Assembly: GCF_004799345.1 (NCBI RefSeq)
Contig: NZ_SSMC01000002.1
Coordinates: 310,001-374,000 of the forward strand
Length of the DNA: 64,000 bases
Source: Robertkochia marina
GTDB lineage: Bacteria > Bacteroidota > Bacteroidia > Flavobacteriales > Flavobacteriaceae
Direction: 5' to 3'
Each line of letters starts with the position of its first letter. Position 1 is the first letter of the stretch. This document shows, one piece after another, positions 33,803-43,168 of this stretch. Made by a program: the position numbers and the translations under genes. A model generated the notes under the pieces. The model worked only from the letters and a program-made list of their open reading frames with translations, had not been told where the DNA came from and searched no databases.

Positions 33803-35333
33803 AAACCTATATCGTGCCATACTTATTATTAGTTTCATAGGGGTTAATGCCCTGGCGGTAATTGGTATTAGTTCGGTATGGGGATATTTAAACTCAGGAT
33901 CAGACCGCACGGCGATGCTTCATACTGAAATTAACAGCAGGCAACTCTACTTACCCGAGGTTACATGGGATACCACTGCTTATGAAGGAAGGCCCATGGA
34001 ATTTCAAAATTTACAAGAGATTGAAAAGGATTATTTGAATTCCTGGTATGTAAAGAACCTGGCGTTGCAAAGCAATAAGAGCTTTGGAATTAATGATTAT
34101 TATACCGATAGTGCAAGAGTTCATATTTACAAGCTTATCGACTACAACAAAGCCGCAGGTGTTCGTTTTAACTTCACCACTATTGAGCATCATCCTAAGC
34201 TTCAATTTTATAGTGCAGACGGACAGATGGTGGTTTTTAATGATAATGATGTCGTTGAATATTCGGAAAGCCTGGAGCATAACAAAATTCAGCTGCGGAC
34301 TTCAGATACGGCTTCCTACCGGGTAATGATGCTTCTGGAAGATGGCTTCTGGAGAGTACGGCATCTGCAAAAATTGCAGCAAACTATCAAAGAGAAACCC
34401 ATGGATAGTAGTTTAGACCCGGACAATGCAGAAAATACACAAGATACGGCACGGGAACTGCATAATATAAAAGGTATTAATTATTATCCTAAAGATTCGC
34501 CCTGGGATATGTTTGGAGATGAATTTAATGCAGCAATTATAGAAAAAGACCTGATCCTGATTAAGAACTCCGGCTTGAATACCATTAGAATATTTATTCC
34601 ATATGAAGATTTTGGCGCTGAACATGTGAAGAAGCAAAAACTGGAAAAACTCGATACGGTACTCAACCTTGCGACGAAAAATCAATTAAAAGTAATGGTT
34701 ACTTTATTCGATTTTTACGGTGACTATTCCATTTTAAACTGGACCCTGACTCACGAGCATTTACGTCAAATTGTGTCCAGGTTTAAAGATCACCCTGCAC
34801 TTTTGGGATGGGACGTTAAAAATGAACCGGATCTGGATTTTAAAAGCAGGGGTAAAGAAATGGTGTTGAACTGGCTTAAAACGGTGATTCAACAAGTAAA
34901 AAAGGCAGATCCAAAACACCCGGTAACCATTGGCTGGGCACATCCGGAAAATGCCGTATTATTACAAGAGGAGCTTGATCTGGTTAGTTTTCATTTTTAC
35001 AGGGATATAGAAGAATTAAAAATGGCCTATGACGAGCTGAAAAAAAAGGTGAACAAACCTTTAATGCTTGGAGAATTTGGCAGGTCGTCTTACCGTGGTT
35101 TCTGGAATCCATTCGGTTATGATCAGGATGATCAGGCTAAGTATCATAAGGAGATGCAGGAGTTTCTTCACAACGAAGGCATTGCCTTTTTATCCTGGAC
35201 CTTATATGATTTTAAAGAAGTGCCGGCGGGGGTCGTAGGTAGGTTGCCCTGGCGAAAGGCCAAACAGAAGAATTTCGGATTTATAGATCAGCGCGGAAAG
35301 AAAAAGAAGTCTTATAGCCACATTGCTCAATAA
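33783..35333 (+). CDS. Membrane-anchored GH5-like glycoside hydrolase
   Basis: A 516-residue protein with an N-terminal membrane anchor (about 9-30, AILIISFIGVNALAVIGISSV), an NTF2-like segment to about 210 and a TIM-barrel glycoside hydrolase to the end. The barrel shows IKGINYYPKDSPWDMFG, LNTIRIFIPY, LLGWDVKNEPDL (acid/base Glu) and KPLMLGEFGRSS (nucleophile Glu), then FLSWTLYDF. The pattern is that of clan A enzymes near GH5. It overlaps the preceding gene by 20 bases. In synthase-type polysaccharide systems a periplasmic hydrolase commonly trims the polymer; this is the likely role here. A bidirectional terminator follows. Confidence 0.75.
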   Translation: MQQIINRNLYRAILIISFIGVNALAVIGISSVWGYLNSGSDRTAMLHTEINSRQLYLPEVTWDTTAYEGRPMEFQNLQEIEKDYLNSWYVKNLALQSNKSFGINDYYTDSARVHIYKLIDYNKAAGVRFNFTTIEHHPKLQFYSADGQMVVFNDNDVVEYSESLEHNKIQLRTSDTASYRVMMLLEDGFWRVRHLQKLQQTIKEKPMDSSLDPDNAENTQDTARELHNIKGINYYPKDSPWDMFGDEFNAAIIEKDLILIKNSGLNTIRIFIPYEDFGAEHVKKQKLEKLDTVLNLATKNQLKVMVTLFDFYGDYSILNWTLTHEHLRQIVSRFKDHPALLGWDVKNEPDLDFKSRGKEMVLNWLKTVIQQVKKADPKHPVTIGWAHPENAVLLQEELDLVSFHFYRDIEELKMAYDELKKKVNKPLMLGEFGRSSYRGFWNPFGYDQDDQAKYHKEMQEFLHNEGIAFLSWTLYDFKEVPAGVVGRLPWRKAKQKNFGFIDQRGKKKKSYSHIAQ

Positions 35334-35361
35334 AAAAGGCAGTGTTTTAAACACTGCCTTT
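35332..35361. terminator. Bidirectional intrinsic terminator
   Basis: AGGCAGTGTTT and AAACACTGCCT form an 11-bp stem between convergent genes, with A and T runs on both sides, so it can terminate the GH operon and the opposing GT4 operon. Confidence 0.88.
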
Positions 35362-35378
35362 ACAACACTAACCAATAA

Positions 35379-36584
35379 TTAACCAACATTCACAAAATCA
35401 TATCGTTTTTTGACTCCCTCCAATTTTTTGAACTCATCCAGGTAGATCTGGGTAATTTTTTCCATAGGAAGACTACAGGCTGCTTTATAGTTGGCTTCTC
35501 CTATGTGCTGTCTGTAGGTATCGTCTTCAATAATTCGTTTCAGCGCCTGGGCAAGTGATCCTGCATCTTCGGGCTCGAAGAATTCTCCTGTATACCCCTC
35601 TTCTTCAATCAAAAGGGATAGATCTCCAAGATTTGGCATTACCACGGCCTTTCCATAACTACCTGCCTGATGCAATACCCCTGAACTTCCGGTGGTCGAT
35701 GTATACGGAAAGACTACCACAGCACTCTCTCCGAAAATTTTTGGAACATCTTCTTCCGCTACGTACCCGGTAAAGGTTAATTGCTCGACATATTGATATT
35801 TTTCCATCATTGTAGCCAGGTAACCCGGTGTGTTCGGACTGTCGGTACCGGCAATGACGATCTCGAGCTCTTCTTTGCTTGATGCTCTGAGTTTTTCCAC
35901 TGCTTCGATGAGCACCTCCACTTTTTTATAGGTACCAAATTTTCCAAATGCCATAATTTTTTTAGGCCCTTTTGGAAGTGTAAAGGAGGGTTCGGGAGGT
36001 GTTTCAAATGACCCATGTGGAATCTGCATCACATTTGATACCTGATATTTATTTTTGATTACATCAACATATTTCCCGATGGTGAGCGCTACAACATCAG
36101 CCTGAAGGATTACTTTGGTCAATAAGGTTCCTATAGTATTAAATAGTTTTTGTAACCACTTGTTTTCAGTAAAACCCGCATTACCAAGATCTACAGTTTC
36201 GAGAATGTTATGCAATAAAACGATGGTAGGTATGCCCTTTAGTCTGAAGAGAAGTGGTAAAAACAGCCCCAAGGCTGCAGGTATTTTTTTGTCTCCAAAC
36301 TTCATGAACTGAAGGTTAAAAAGTATAGCATCAGGTTTAGAATGCATCAGGTTTTTATAAATGCTAAAGATATTTTTGTAGCTGTTAAACCTCCAGCTGT
36401 CCTTTACCGTTACCTTGCAATCGGAAGTATCAAAATCAATTTCCTTTGGGGTATCGGTATGATCTGTTATTAAAATAAGTTCATCTATTTCTTCCTTTTG
36501 AGCAAAGTGTTTTGCAAGGTGATATCCGTACTCATTCAATGTTACTTTGCTGGGGGGGAATGCTGTTACAAGTGCGAGTTTCAT
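35379..36584 (-). CDS. GT4-family glycosyltransferase
   Basis: A 401-residue GT-B glycosyltransferase. The N-terminal half starts MKLALVTAFPPSKVTLNEYGYHL; the C-terminal half has IMAFGKFGTYKKVEVLIEAVEKL, then FTGYVAEEDVPKIFGESAVV and the donor-binding region STTGSSGVLHQAGSYGKAVVMPN with the Glu-rich loop after it. It is a soluble retaining transferase using a nucleotide sugar. It is the last gene of a minus-strand operon after a STAS protein and a flippase, so it probably builds the polymer that the flippase moves. Confidence 0.83.
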   Translation of the reverse strand: MKLALVTAFPPSKVTLNEYGYHLAKHFAQKEEIDELILITDHTDTPKEIDFDTSDCKVTVKDSWRFNSYKNIFSIYKNLMHSKPDAILFNLQFMKFGDKKIPAALGLFLPLLFRLKGIPTIVLLHNILETVDLGNAGFTENKWLQKLFNTIGTLLTKVILQADVVALTIGKYVDVIKNKYQVSNVMQIPHGSFETPPEPSFTLPKGPKKIMAFGKFGTYKKVEVLIEAVEKLRASSKEELEIVIAGTDSPNTPGYLATMMEKYQYVEQLTFTGYVAEEDVPKIFGESAVVVFPYTSTTGSSGVLHQAGSYGKAVVMPNLGDLSLLIEEEGYTGEFFEPEDAGSLAQALKRIIEDDTYRQHIGEANYKAACSLPMEKITQIYLDEFKKLEGVKKRYDFVNVG

Positions 36585-36651
36585 AATTTCTGCTTTTTTA
36601 AATTAGAATTCAATGGTTAAAAAGGAAGTGAGATAACTCCGATTTCTTTTT

Positions 36652-37926
36652 TTAATGATGGTCAAAGTGTGAATAGGATTGCTTTATGGGAAAAGGATTG
36701 TTTTTGTAGAGGAAGTAACCGGTTTGAAGTATTAACAGAACCCCCATTACAAAAATCTGGGCCTCTACTACGGCTTCTAGACTGGAATGTTCAACAGCGA
36801 TTACAGTTAATTGTAATACACCGAATATAGCTGAAATGATTACCGGTAAATATTTATCTAATGACAGAAAGTAATAGACAAATACGTTGGCCAGGGCAAA
36901 CAGGGAACTTGCAAGAGCATATTTCCATAGTATACCAGCGACTTCCATATAGGCGCTTCCAAATAATATCTCTATAATCAGTCTTGGAAATAGTACATTT
37001 ATCAGGACTACTGAGACAACCAGGATACTGATCATTCCCAGATATTTTCCAAATACCTTCTGAGTGTTCTTTCCCTCTTTCTGTCTTTTAACCACCTCGG
37101 GTAAGAGCAGCATAACGAACATCCAGGCTACAAAGTAAACGGCACGTCCGATCAGAGCCATAGACGAATACAAACCTGCGGAGTGGGCGTCAAAGAAATG
37201 TTTAACCAGCAAGATATCGCCGTTATTTATCAGTACCTGTGAAAGCTCATAAAAGGCAGTTACCATCATAAACTTTTTCAGATGAGACAGTTCTTTACTG
37301 TTTATATCGGGAAGAAGGTTAGCGCGAATCTTTTTGTACGGTAGCATTCCGGGAAGGAGGGAAATTAAAATACCCAGTGATACCAGTTCTGAACTTTGAA
37401 AAGGTAAGATAAGGATGAAGGCAAGGGTTAAAAACAGCCTGCTGAACATTTCTCCCTGGTAGGTTATAGAGAGCTTGATAAATTCTTGTTTCCCCTGAAA
37501 ATAACCCCTGTTTACACTCATTAAAAAATAAATAGGAACACCCATACCGAAGATTCTGAACATATGGGCCGAGGAGGTGTTGAACCACTCCTGTAAGTTA
37601 CCGGCAAGGATGATTATAAACACCCCAAGGAATGAACCCACCAACAGACTCCATTTTCTTGAATACCTCAGAAGTGTATCCTTCTTCTTATTATTAAAAC
37701 TCCCTGTAAATTTAGCCACGCTTAATTGCAAAGTCATTGCCATGAAAGAAAGAATGAGGAGAAAAGTTACAAGGATGGCTGCGTCGGCAAATGCCTCAGG
37801 CCCCAGAATTCTACCCAGTAACAGATTGTAGATGTAGTTGCCTGCATTCACGATCAGAGCACTAAGCATAAACACCTGGCTGCCCTTTATTTCAATTTTG
37901 GTATATGGAATTTGTAAGGTGGTCAT
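36652..37926 (-). CDS. Wzx/MATE-type polysaccharide flippase-like protein
   Basis: A 424-residue protein with about twelve membrane helices. The opening KGSQVFMLSALIVNAGNYIYNLLLGRILGPEAFADAAIL and the MSVNRGYFQGKQEFIKLS loop are typical of the oligosaccharide flippase / MOP superfamily. The length is normal. It lies between the STAS gene (55 bases upstream) and the GT4 gene (67 bases downstream) on the minus strand. It may flip lipid-linked units, or act with the GT4 enzyme as PelG does with PelF; the sequence alone does not decide. Confidence 0.8.
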   Translation of the reverse strand: MTTLQIPYTKIEIKGSQVFMLSALIVNAGNYIYNLLLGRILGPEAFADAAILVTFLLILSFMAMTLQLSVAKFTGSFNNKKKDTLLRYSRKWSLLVGSFLGVFIIILAGNLQEWFNTSSAHMFRIFGMGVPIYFLMSVNRGYFQGKQEFIKLSITYQGEMFSRLFLTLAFILILPFQSSELVSLGILISLLPGMLPYKKIRANLLPDINSKELSHLKKFMMVTAFYELSQVLINNGDILLVKHFFDAHSAGLYSSMALIGRAVYFVAWMFVMLLLPEVVKRQKEGKNTQKVFGKYLGMISILVVSVVLINVLFPRLIIEILFGSAYMEVAGILWKYALASSLFALANVFVYYFLSLDKYLPVIISAIFGVLQLTVIAVEHSSLEAVVEAQIFVMGVLLILQTGYFLYKNNPFPIKQSYSHFDHH

Positions 37927-37980
37927 GGCTGTAATGGATTTAAATACATATTATTTTTCAGTTCTGATTGACTGATAAGG

Positions 37981-38256
37981 CTATAGCCCTGCCGCCTTAA
38001 GAACTTTACAGACTTTTCGATTACTTTTTCCCAGAAATTCTATGAACTTCCCGTTTCGGGTCGCATAGGAAATTAAGGACCTCAGATCACCAATACTTCC
38101 TGTATCCAGAGTCTCAAGATGACCCAGATTGATCCTGATGTGCTTCTTGATTTGGAGCACTGCCTCAAAATGTTTTCTGAGTTGATAGGCATTTGATGCC
38201 AAAAGATTTCCATTTACTTCAAAAATTCCGTTAACTTCAGTTATTCTAAGTGCCAT
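37981..38256 (-). CDS. STAS-domain protein (anti-sigma antagonist-like)
   Basis: A 91-residue single STAS domain: FEVNGNLLASNAYQLRKHFE, IRINLGHLETLDTGSIGDL and RNGKFIEFLGKSNRKVCKVL. The loop LDTGSIGDL contains the Thr/Ser position that partner kinases phosphorylate in SpoIIAA-like proteins. No cognate anti-sigma kinase is in the window. As first gene of the flippase/GT4 operon it may regulate that machinery directly, as STAS-like proteins do in some transport and polysaccharide systems. Confidence 0.8.
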   Translation of the reverse strand: MALRITEVNGIFEVNGNLLASNAYQLRKHFEAVLQIKKHIRINLGHLETLDTGSIGDLRSLISYATRNGKFIEFLGKSNRKVCKVLKAAGL

Positions 38257-38323
38257 GATGATAGTATTTTAGATCATTCAACGACGCTAATTTCTTGTAT
38301 TTCTCAATGAACAATCCGTCTCC

Positions 38324-38343
38324 TTCGACGGATGGACAATTGG
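38324..38343 (+). promoter_or_regulatory. Candidate regulator site, motif copy 2
   Basis: TTCGACGGATGGACAATTGG in the divergent region between the STAS operon and the TPR-barrel gene. It matches the shared motif with one core difference (GGATGGACA). A hairpin ATCCGTC..GACGGAT overlaps it. Confidence 0.4.
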
Positions 38344-38405
38344 TGTAGATGAAATATGGCGAATGTGGTTTTAACTTGTAAATCAGAAACCAAACCCTTT
38401 AAAGC

Positions 38406-40460
38406 ATGAAAACTCAATTTTATATTCTGACAATTATTCTTGCTCTTTTTAGTATACAAGCCAGTGCTCAGGATATGGAAAAAGGCTTCGGGTTTCTTGA
38501 AAATGGCGAATTCGAAAAGGCCGAAGCCTTCTTTGAAATAATTTTGAAAGATTTTCCAGAAAACAAAACTGCCAGGTTGTGTTATTCCCGGGCTGTTGGA
38601 CTTAGCGGCGACCCTGCTCAGGCGTTAGAACTATTTAATGACCTCTTAAAGGATTATCCTGAAGACGTTGAGGTAAAACTCAATTATGCAGAAGCCCTGC
38701 TATGGAATAAGGAGTATGAAAAAGCAAAACCATACTATCAGGATTTAGTTTCAAAATATCCGGAAAATTTTGGGGCTGTTCTGGGTTATGCCAATACCTT
38801 GAGTAATTTAAAAGAATACCAGTTGGCACTGGAGGCGGTAAACCGGGCACTGGAAATCTCTCCGGAGAATACAAATGCGTTGGTTTCCAGGAAATACATC
38901 CGATTAGGTTATGCCAATCATTACCTTCTGCAACGGCGGTATCAAAGTGCCATAGGTTTACTGGATGAAAATCTTCTGGATTTCCCCGGAGATCAGGAGA
39001 CGCTTCTTGCCAAAGCCAATATCTATCTGAATAAAAAGGATGGAACTGCCGCTAAGGAAGTTTATGAATTGATGGCGATATCTTTAAATGACAGTATTCA
39101 GGCCTTTAATGGTATGGCATTGGCGGCACATGTTGAAGGAAAGGAACAACAAGCCCTGGGGTATGCTGAATTAGCCTATAACTTAATAAGTGAAACGGAA
39201 GACTCTCTCAGAATACTAGAGACGAAAGAACGTTATGTACAGGCTTTAACCTGGAACGGAAAATACAGGCAGGCCGAAAAACTTCTTTTACAAATGGAGA
39301 ATGAATATGGTCCTGAAGTTCGAATTCTTGCCCTAAAAGCCAGTTTAGGCATGTATACCGGAGATTTTCAGTACAGTGTGGAGCAATATCGTAAAATCCT
39401 GGAAATAGATTCAACCTCGTTTGATGGCAACCTGGGTATTGCAAATGCTTATTTTGCCAGAGGAGAGGCCGGGATGGCCAAAATGGCTGCCGACAGAACC
39501 CTTATTTTTTATGAAAATCAACAGGATGCAGAACAATTCCTTAAAAAACTGGAAAAGCAATATGCTCCATTTCTGCAACAAAACATAAGTTATACCATCG
39601 ATAATGGAGACAATGAAGCGATTGCCATGGCAACTGGATTGCGTTTTCCGGTTTCTTCAAATTTAGAAATTTCCGGGGCATATAGATACAGGGAAACTAA
39701 AAACGCTACGAATGGATTGGAGGCGACTTCCAATCAATTTGATCTGGGGATAATGTACCGTTTATCGCCGGTTCTCAGATTAAAAGCGGTAGGCGGATTG
39801 GTCAATGCAAACTCGGTTACAAACAACTATAGTAATCTGGTAGGAGAAGTTTCTGCTGCCATTAAACCATTTATAAGAAATGACCTGGAAATAGGATATC
39901 GCAGAGCTCTGCAGGATTTTAATGCGGAGCTTCTTATTAGTCAGATTACGGAAAATCACCTATTTCTTAATAACAATTATTCTACATCCTATGGCTTGGG
40001 CTGGTATGTGCAGTACATGTACACAAAACAGAGTGATGAAAACACAAGAAATTTATTATTTACTTCTGTTTATTATAACTTTCTTAAAAAGCCCTTACTT
40101 AAAGTCGGTTTAAATTATCAATATATCGGGTTTGATTTACAGCGCCCCGAGCTATACTTTAGTCCTGAAAAATTTCAGGTCACCGAAATCTTCACCGACT
40201 TCTTAAACAATGATCCCAATGCCGATTTTAATTATAATTTCACCGCGGCTGCAGGATACCAGTTTATCGAAGATGATTCTAAACAATTCACCTACCGGCT
40301 AAAGGGAAGGGTAGGATACCAGATTGGCCAAAGGTTCCTGTTTAGTATTTATGGAAATCATTCCAATATTGCTTCTGCCACTGCCGCAGGATTTACCTTC
40401 ACAGAAATTGGAATTAACCTTAGATGGCAAATAACTAAAACTCCGGTTTTTAAATTTTAA
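38406..40460 (+). CDS. TPR protein with C-terminal outer-membrane barrel (YaiO/PelB-like export pore)
   Basis: A 684-residue protein with a signal peptide (MKTQFYILTIILALFSIQASAQ). Residues about 25-385 are tetratricopeptide repeats (GFLENGEFEKAEAFFEIIL, FPENKTARLCYSRAVGLSGD, YPENFGAVLGYANTLSNLKE and others). From about 393 (QQNISYTIDNGDNEAIAMA) alternating strands form a predicted beta-barrel ending in ITKTPVFKF, with the terminal Phe used for barrel insertion. This TPR-plus-barrel plan is that of polysaccharide export pores such as PelB, PgaA, AlgE/K and of YaiO. It is the likely secretion channel of the neighbouring polysaccharide genes, from which it is divergently transcribed. Confidence 0.8.
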   Translation: MKTQFYILTIILALFSIQASAQDMEKGFGFLENGEFEKAEAFFEIILKDFPENKTARLCYSRAVGLSGDPAQALELFNDLLKDYPEDVEVKLNYAEALLWNKEYEKAKPYYQDLVSKYPENFGAVLGYANTLSNLKEYQLALEAVNRALEISPENTNALVSRKYIRLGYANHYLLQRRYQSAIGLLDENLLDFPGDQETLLAKANIYLNKKDGTAAKEVYELMAISLNDSIQAFNGMALAAHVEGKEQQALGYAELAYNLISETEDSLRILETKERYVQALTWNGKYRQAEKLLLQMENEYGPEVRILALKASLGMYTGDFQYSVEQYRKILEIDSTSFDGNLGIANAYFARGEAGMAKMAADRTLIFYENQQDAEQFLKKLEKQYAPFLQQNISYTIDNGDNEAIAMATGLRFPVSSNLEISGAYRYRETKNATNGLEATSNQFDLGIMYRLSPVLRLKAVGGLVNANSVTNNYSNLVGEVSAAIKPFIRNDLEIGYRRALQDFNAELLISQITENHLFLNNNYSTSYGLGWYVQYMYTKQSDENTRNLLFTSVYYNFLKKPLLKVGLNYQYIGFDLQRPELYFSPEKFQVTEIFTDFLNNDPNADFNYNFTAAAGYQFIEDDSKQFTYRLKGRVGYQIGQRFLFSIYGNHSNIASATAAGFTFTEIGINLRWQITKTPVFKF

Positions 40461-40931
40461 AACTCCGGTATATTAATAGTTCCGCCAACGGCTTTCAAGA
40501 AGGGTTTACGAAAGTTTTAAACAACATACCGCTGTAGGTTGCTGCTTGGCTACTATTTTGTATCGAGATCCTTAATGCAGTAGGAATAGCAATTTTGATT
40601 GTCAAATGAGGCTTTATGGGTTTATATTGAAGCGCTCAAAAAGGGTATATTTTGAGTAGTTAATGAGGGATCATTCCATATGAATTACCTGTAAATTGAT
40701 GGAACATTCGTTGAGCTATCACGAATAGGGTTGCCCTTCTCATTCAGAAACTTGATTCTTTCACCTTAAAGCGAGGGGAACCTAAAAATCAGAAAGCCCG
40801 GAAAATTCCGGGCTTTGAAAGCAAAGTATCTCCATGTATAATTGTAAAACAATTAAAATAAGGGAACCTCTTTGAGATATCTCTGCGCGATAGTTATTTG
40901 TTCTTCAATTAGAACTTAAACGAATCCTGTA
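40461..40931. other. Intergenic stretch between TPR-barrel gene and manC
   Basis: A 471-base gap between convergent genes. The only supported feature is the terminator at 40793-40816; the rest shows no coding frame or repeat. Confidence 0.6.
40793..40816. terminator. Bidirectional intrinsic terminator
   Basis: AAAGCCCGG and CCGGGCTTT pair around AAAATT. Short T-runs on both strands suit the convergent genes on either side. Confidence 0.75.
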
Positions 40932-42011
40932 TTACCCCAGGTGTAACCCGTGGGTACTCATGACATTTTGCCTGATCTGTTTGATCTCCTGTTCTTTATT
41001 TTTAGGGATGATTAAGAGAACCTCCTGGTTTTCCAGGATCATATAATCCCGGAGACCTTCTATATAGACTACTTTTTTGTTTTCGGTCCTGATAATATTC
41101 CCTTTTGCCTCGTTTGGTATAAACCTGCTATTGATTACGGTATTATGGTCTATATCATGCGGAAGCTCATCTTGAAGTGATCCCCAGGTTCCCAGGTCAT
41201 TCCATGAGAAACCTGCTGGTATAACTTTAATATGTTTTGACTTTTCAATAATTCCAAAATCTATAGAAATATTCTCTGCCAGGTGGTAATTAGCGATCAG
41301 AAAGCTTTTTTCCTTTACCGTATTAAAGACATTTCTACCTTTTGAAAACAAGCTGAACATCTCTGGAAGGTAGGTTTTAAATTTGGCTAATATTGAGGAG
41401 GTCTTCCAGACGAAGATACCACTGTTCCAAAGATAATTTCCGGAATAAATGAACCTCTGTGCCGTTCTGAAATCAGGCTTTTCGGTAAAGCGAATGGCAT
41501 TAAAAATGGTTCGGGTCTCATCAGGCTGATATTCAATATAACCATAACCCGTGTTGGGGAAGCAGGGGCGTACGCCAAAGGTGAACAGACTTTGGTTATC
41601 TTCAGAGGCCTGCAATGCCATTTTCATGTCCTTTTGAAAATTTGCTTCAGTTTGAATCCAATGGTCACTGGGAGCAACCAACATGCGGGCAGCAGCATCT
41701 CTCTTAAATATTTTCATGGCTGCAAGAAGAATACAGGGGGCAGTGTTCCTCATAACAGGTTCCATAACGATCTGCTCCGGGGTTACCTCAGGCAATTGCT
41801 CTTTAACAAGACTTTCATAAATCTCATTGGTTAGAATATAAATGTTGGATGGGGGTATGAACCTCGAAAGTCGGTTGTAGGTAGTCTGGATCAGGGTTTT
41901 TCCACAACCCAGAATATCTTGAAACTGTTTGGGGTTTGTCTGTTTGCTTACCGGCCAGAATCTGCTTCCTACCCCTCCGGCCATGATGACGGCATAATCG
42001 TGATTTTTCAT
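40932..42011 (-). CDS. manC: Mannose-1-phosphate guanylyltransferase
   Basis: A 359-residue nucleotidyltransferase making GDP-mannose from mannose-1-phosphate and GTP. The signature is IMAGGVGSRFWPVSKQTNPK followed by QF; further marks are the sugar-binding region FGVRPCFPNTGYGYIEY, the FTEKPD motif, and NSGIFVWKTSSI. It lacks the C-terminal isomerase domain of bifunctional ManC/AlgA, and a separate manA lies 5 kb away. GDP-mannose is the probable donor for the adjacent polysaccharide genes. The upstream region holds motif copy 3. Confidence 0.92.
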   Translation of the reverse strand: MKNHDYAVIMAGGVGSRFWPVSKQTNPKQFQDILGCGKTLIQTTYNRLSRFIPPSNIYILTNEIYESLVKEQLPEVTPEQIVMEPVMRNTAPCILLAAMKIFKRDAAARMLVAPSDHWIQTEANFQKDMKMALQASEDNQSLFTFGVRPCFPNTGYGYIEYQPDETRTIFNAIRFTEKPDFRTAQRFIYSGNYLWNSGIFVWKTSSILAKFKTYLPEMFSLFSKGRNVFNTVKEKSFLIANYHLAENISIDFGIIEKSKHIKVIPAGFSWNDLGTWGSLQDELPHDIDHNTVINSRFIPNEAKGNIIRTENKKVVYIEGLRDYMILENQEVLLIIPKNKEQEIKQIRQNVMSTHGLHLG

Positions 42012-42073
42012 GGTTCCATTATTTAAAATATCTGAGGTAAAGGTAGCAGGAGAAGAACAAGGATATAGTCATT

Positions 42074-42114
42074 ACTCGACTAATACCCATATCAGTATTG
42101 GTGGATGGTAAACA
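42074..42114 (+). promoter_or_regulatory. Candidate regulator site, motif copy 3
   Basis: The core GGATGGTAAA is at 42103-42112, 92 bases upstream of manC. A weaker half TCGACTAATACC lies 22 bases to the left, giving the two-turn spacing expected of LytTR direct repeats. Confidence 0.45.
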
Positions 42115-42130
42115 AATTAAGATGAACGGT

Positions 42131-42835
42131 TTACAGGAGGTTAAGCCTTTTCATGAGTTCAGGACGATTACTTCGGCTAACGGGCACTACATCCTTTTCT
42201 ATTAAGACACTATTATCTTCTATATCTATGATATGTTTAGTATTGATAACGAAAGATCTGTGCACTTTAAGAAAAAGGTCGTCCGGAAGTTTATCGGTGA
42301 TTTTCTTCAGCGTTGAGTGTACAATATAGTTTTTGTCAAAGGTTTTAATCTGAATGTAATCTCCTTTCGCCTGGACCAGATAGATACTGGGAATGTCAAT
42401 TTTAATAAGCCTGCGGTCTATATTCACATAAAGATCATTCTCCGTTTTAGTGATTTCACCATCGGAGCCTTTTGCTTTCACTGATTTTTTTGACAAGGCT
42501 TTCTGCACTGCTTTGTCAAAGCGATCCTGGGTGATGGGTTTTACCAGGTAATCTACAATACATTCATACTCAAAAGCTTCTATGGCGAAGTTCCTGTCGG
42601 AGGTAGTCAGAATTACATTTGGAGGAGTTTTCAGGGTTTGGATCAGGTCGAATCCTGTGAATTCAGGCATATGAATATCTAAAAAGATCAGATCTGTAGA
42701 CTGTTGATTCAGGTATTTGATTGCCTGGATAGCATTGGAAAACCGTTCTTCAAGTTCAACATGAGGATTCTTCTCAATAAGTTCTTCAATGATTACTCTT
42801 GCGGTTTCTTCATCATCAATGACTAAACATTTCAT
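42131..42835 (-). CDS. LytTR-family response regulator
   Basis: A 234-residue regulator. The receiver domain covers 1-118 (VIDDEE acidic cluster, phosphorylation Asp53 in LIFLDIHMPEFTG, Thr/Ser in ILTTSD, Lys in YLVKPI). Residues about 130-234 are a LytTR DNA-binding domain (VNIDRRLIKIDIPSIYLVQA, THSTLKKITDKLP-type core, FLKVHRSFVINTKHI). It is the last gene of the H-NOX operon and so the probable transcriptional output of the relay. LytTR proteins bind paired direct repeats about two turns apart, as seen upstream of this same operon. Confidence 0.9.
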   Translation of the reverse strand: MKCLVIDDEETARVIIEELIEKNPHVELEERFSNAIQAIKYLNQQSTDLIFLDIHMPEFTGFDLIQTLKTPPNVILTTSDRNFAIEAFEYECIVDYLVKPITQDRFDKAVQKALSKKSVKAKGSDGEITKTENDLYVNIDRRLIKIDIPSIYLVQAKGDYIQIKTFDKNYIVHSTLKKITDKLPDDLFLKVHRSFVINTKHIIDIEDNSVLIEKDVVPVSRSNRPELMKRLNLL

Positions 42836-42846
42836 GTATAGATAAT

Positions 42847-43167
42847 TTAGGTCTGCTCTATAAATGTAAGCATTCCCTGAAGAATTTCCTCAAATTCCTG
42901 CTGGCCGTTATTGATGCCTTCTTTTAATTCCTTTTCATAGATTTCTGCCAGGGCATAGTTTTGCTCCATTCCTAAAATACTTATTTTGTGTTTTAGTTTA
43001 TGCACCACAGAGGAGGCCTCTTTGAAATTGTTTTTTTCAATACAGTGCTTAAATGCAAGCAATTCCTGGGGTAACTCTTTTTTGATCACCTCAAAAATTT
43101 TGTATTCAAATACTTTATCCCCTCCGGAAAGTTGATGAATATAAGATAGGTTCGGGTGATCTTTCAT
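42847..43167 (-). CDS. Histidine phosphotransfer (Hpt) protein
   Basis: A 106-residue protein started at ATG 43165-43167, one base after the kinase stop; the longer frame into the kinase gene is rejected. The phosphorylatable histidine is in SSVVHKLKHKISILGM, the usual HKLKG region of Hpt domains with K-H in place of K-G. The four-helix pattern is visible. It would carry phosphate from the PAS kinase to one or both response regulators encoded in the same operon. The two receivers in the operon make a branched relay possible. Confidence 0.85.
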   Translation of the reverse strand: MKDHPNLSYIHQLSGGDKVFEYKIFEVIKKELPQELLAFKHCIEKNNFKEASSVVHKLKHKISILGMEQNYALAEIYEKELKEGINNGQQEFEEILQGMLTFIEQT

Positions 43168-43168
43168 T

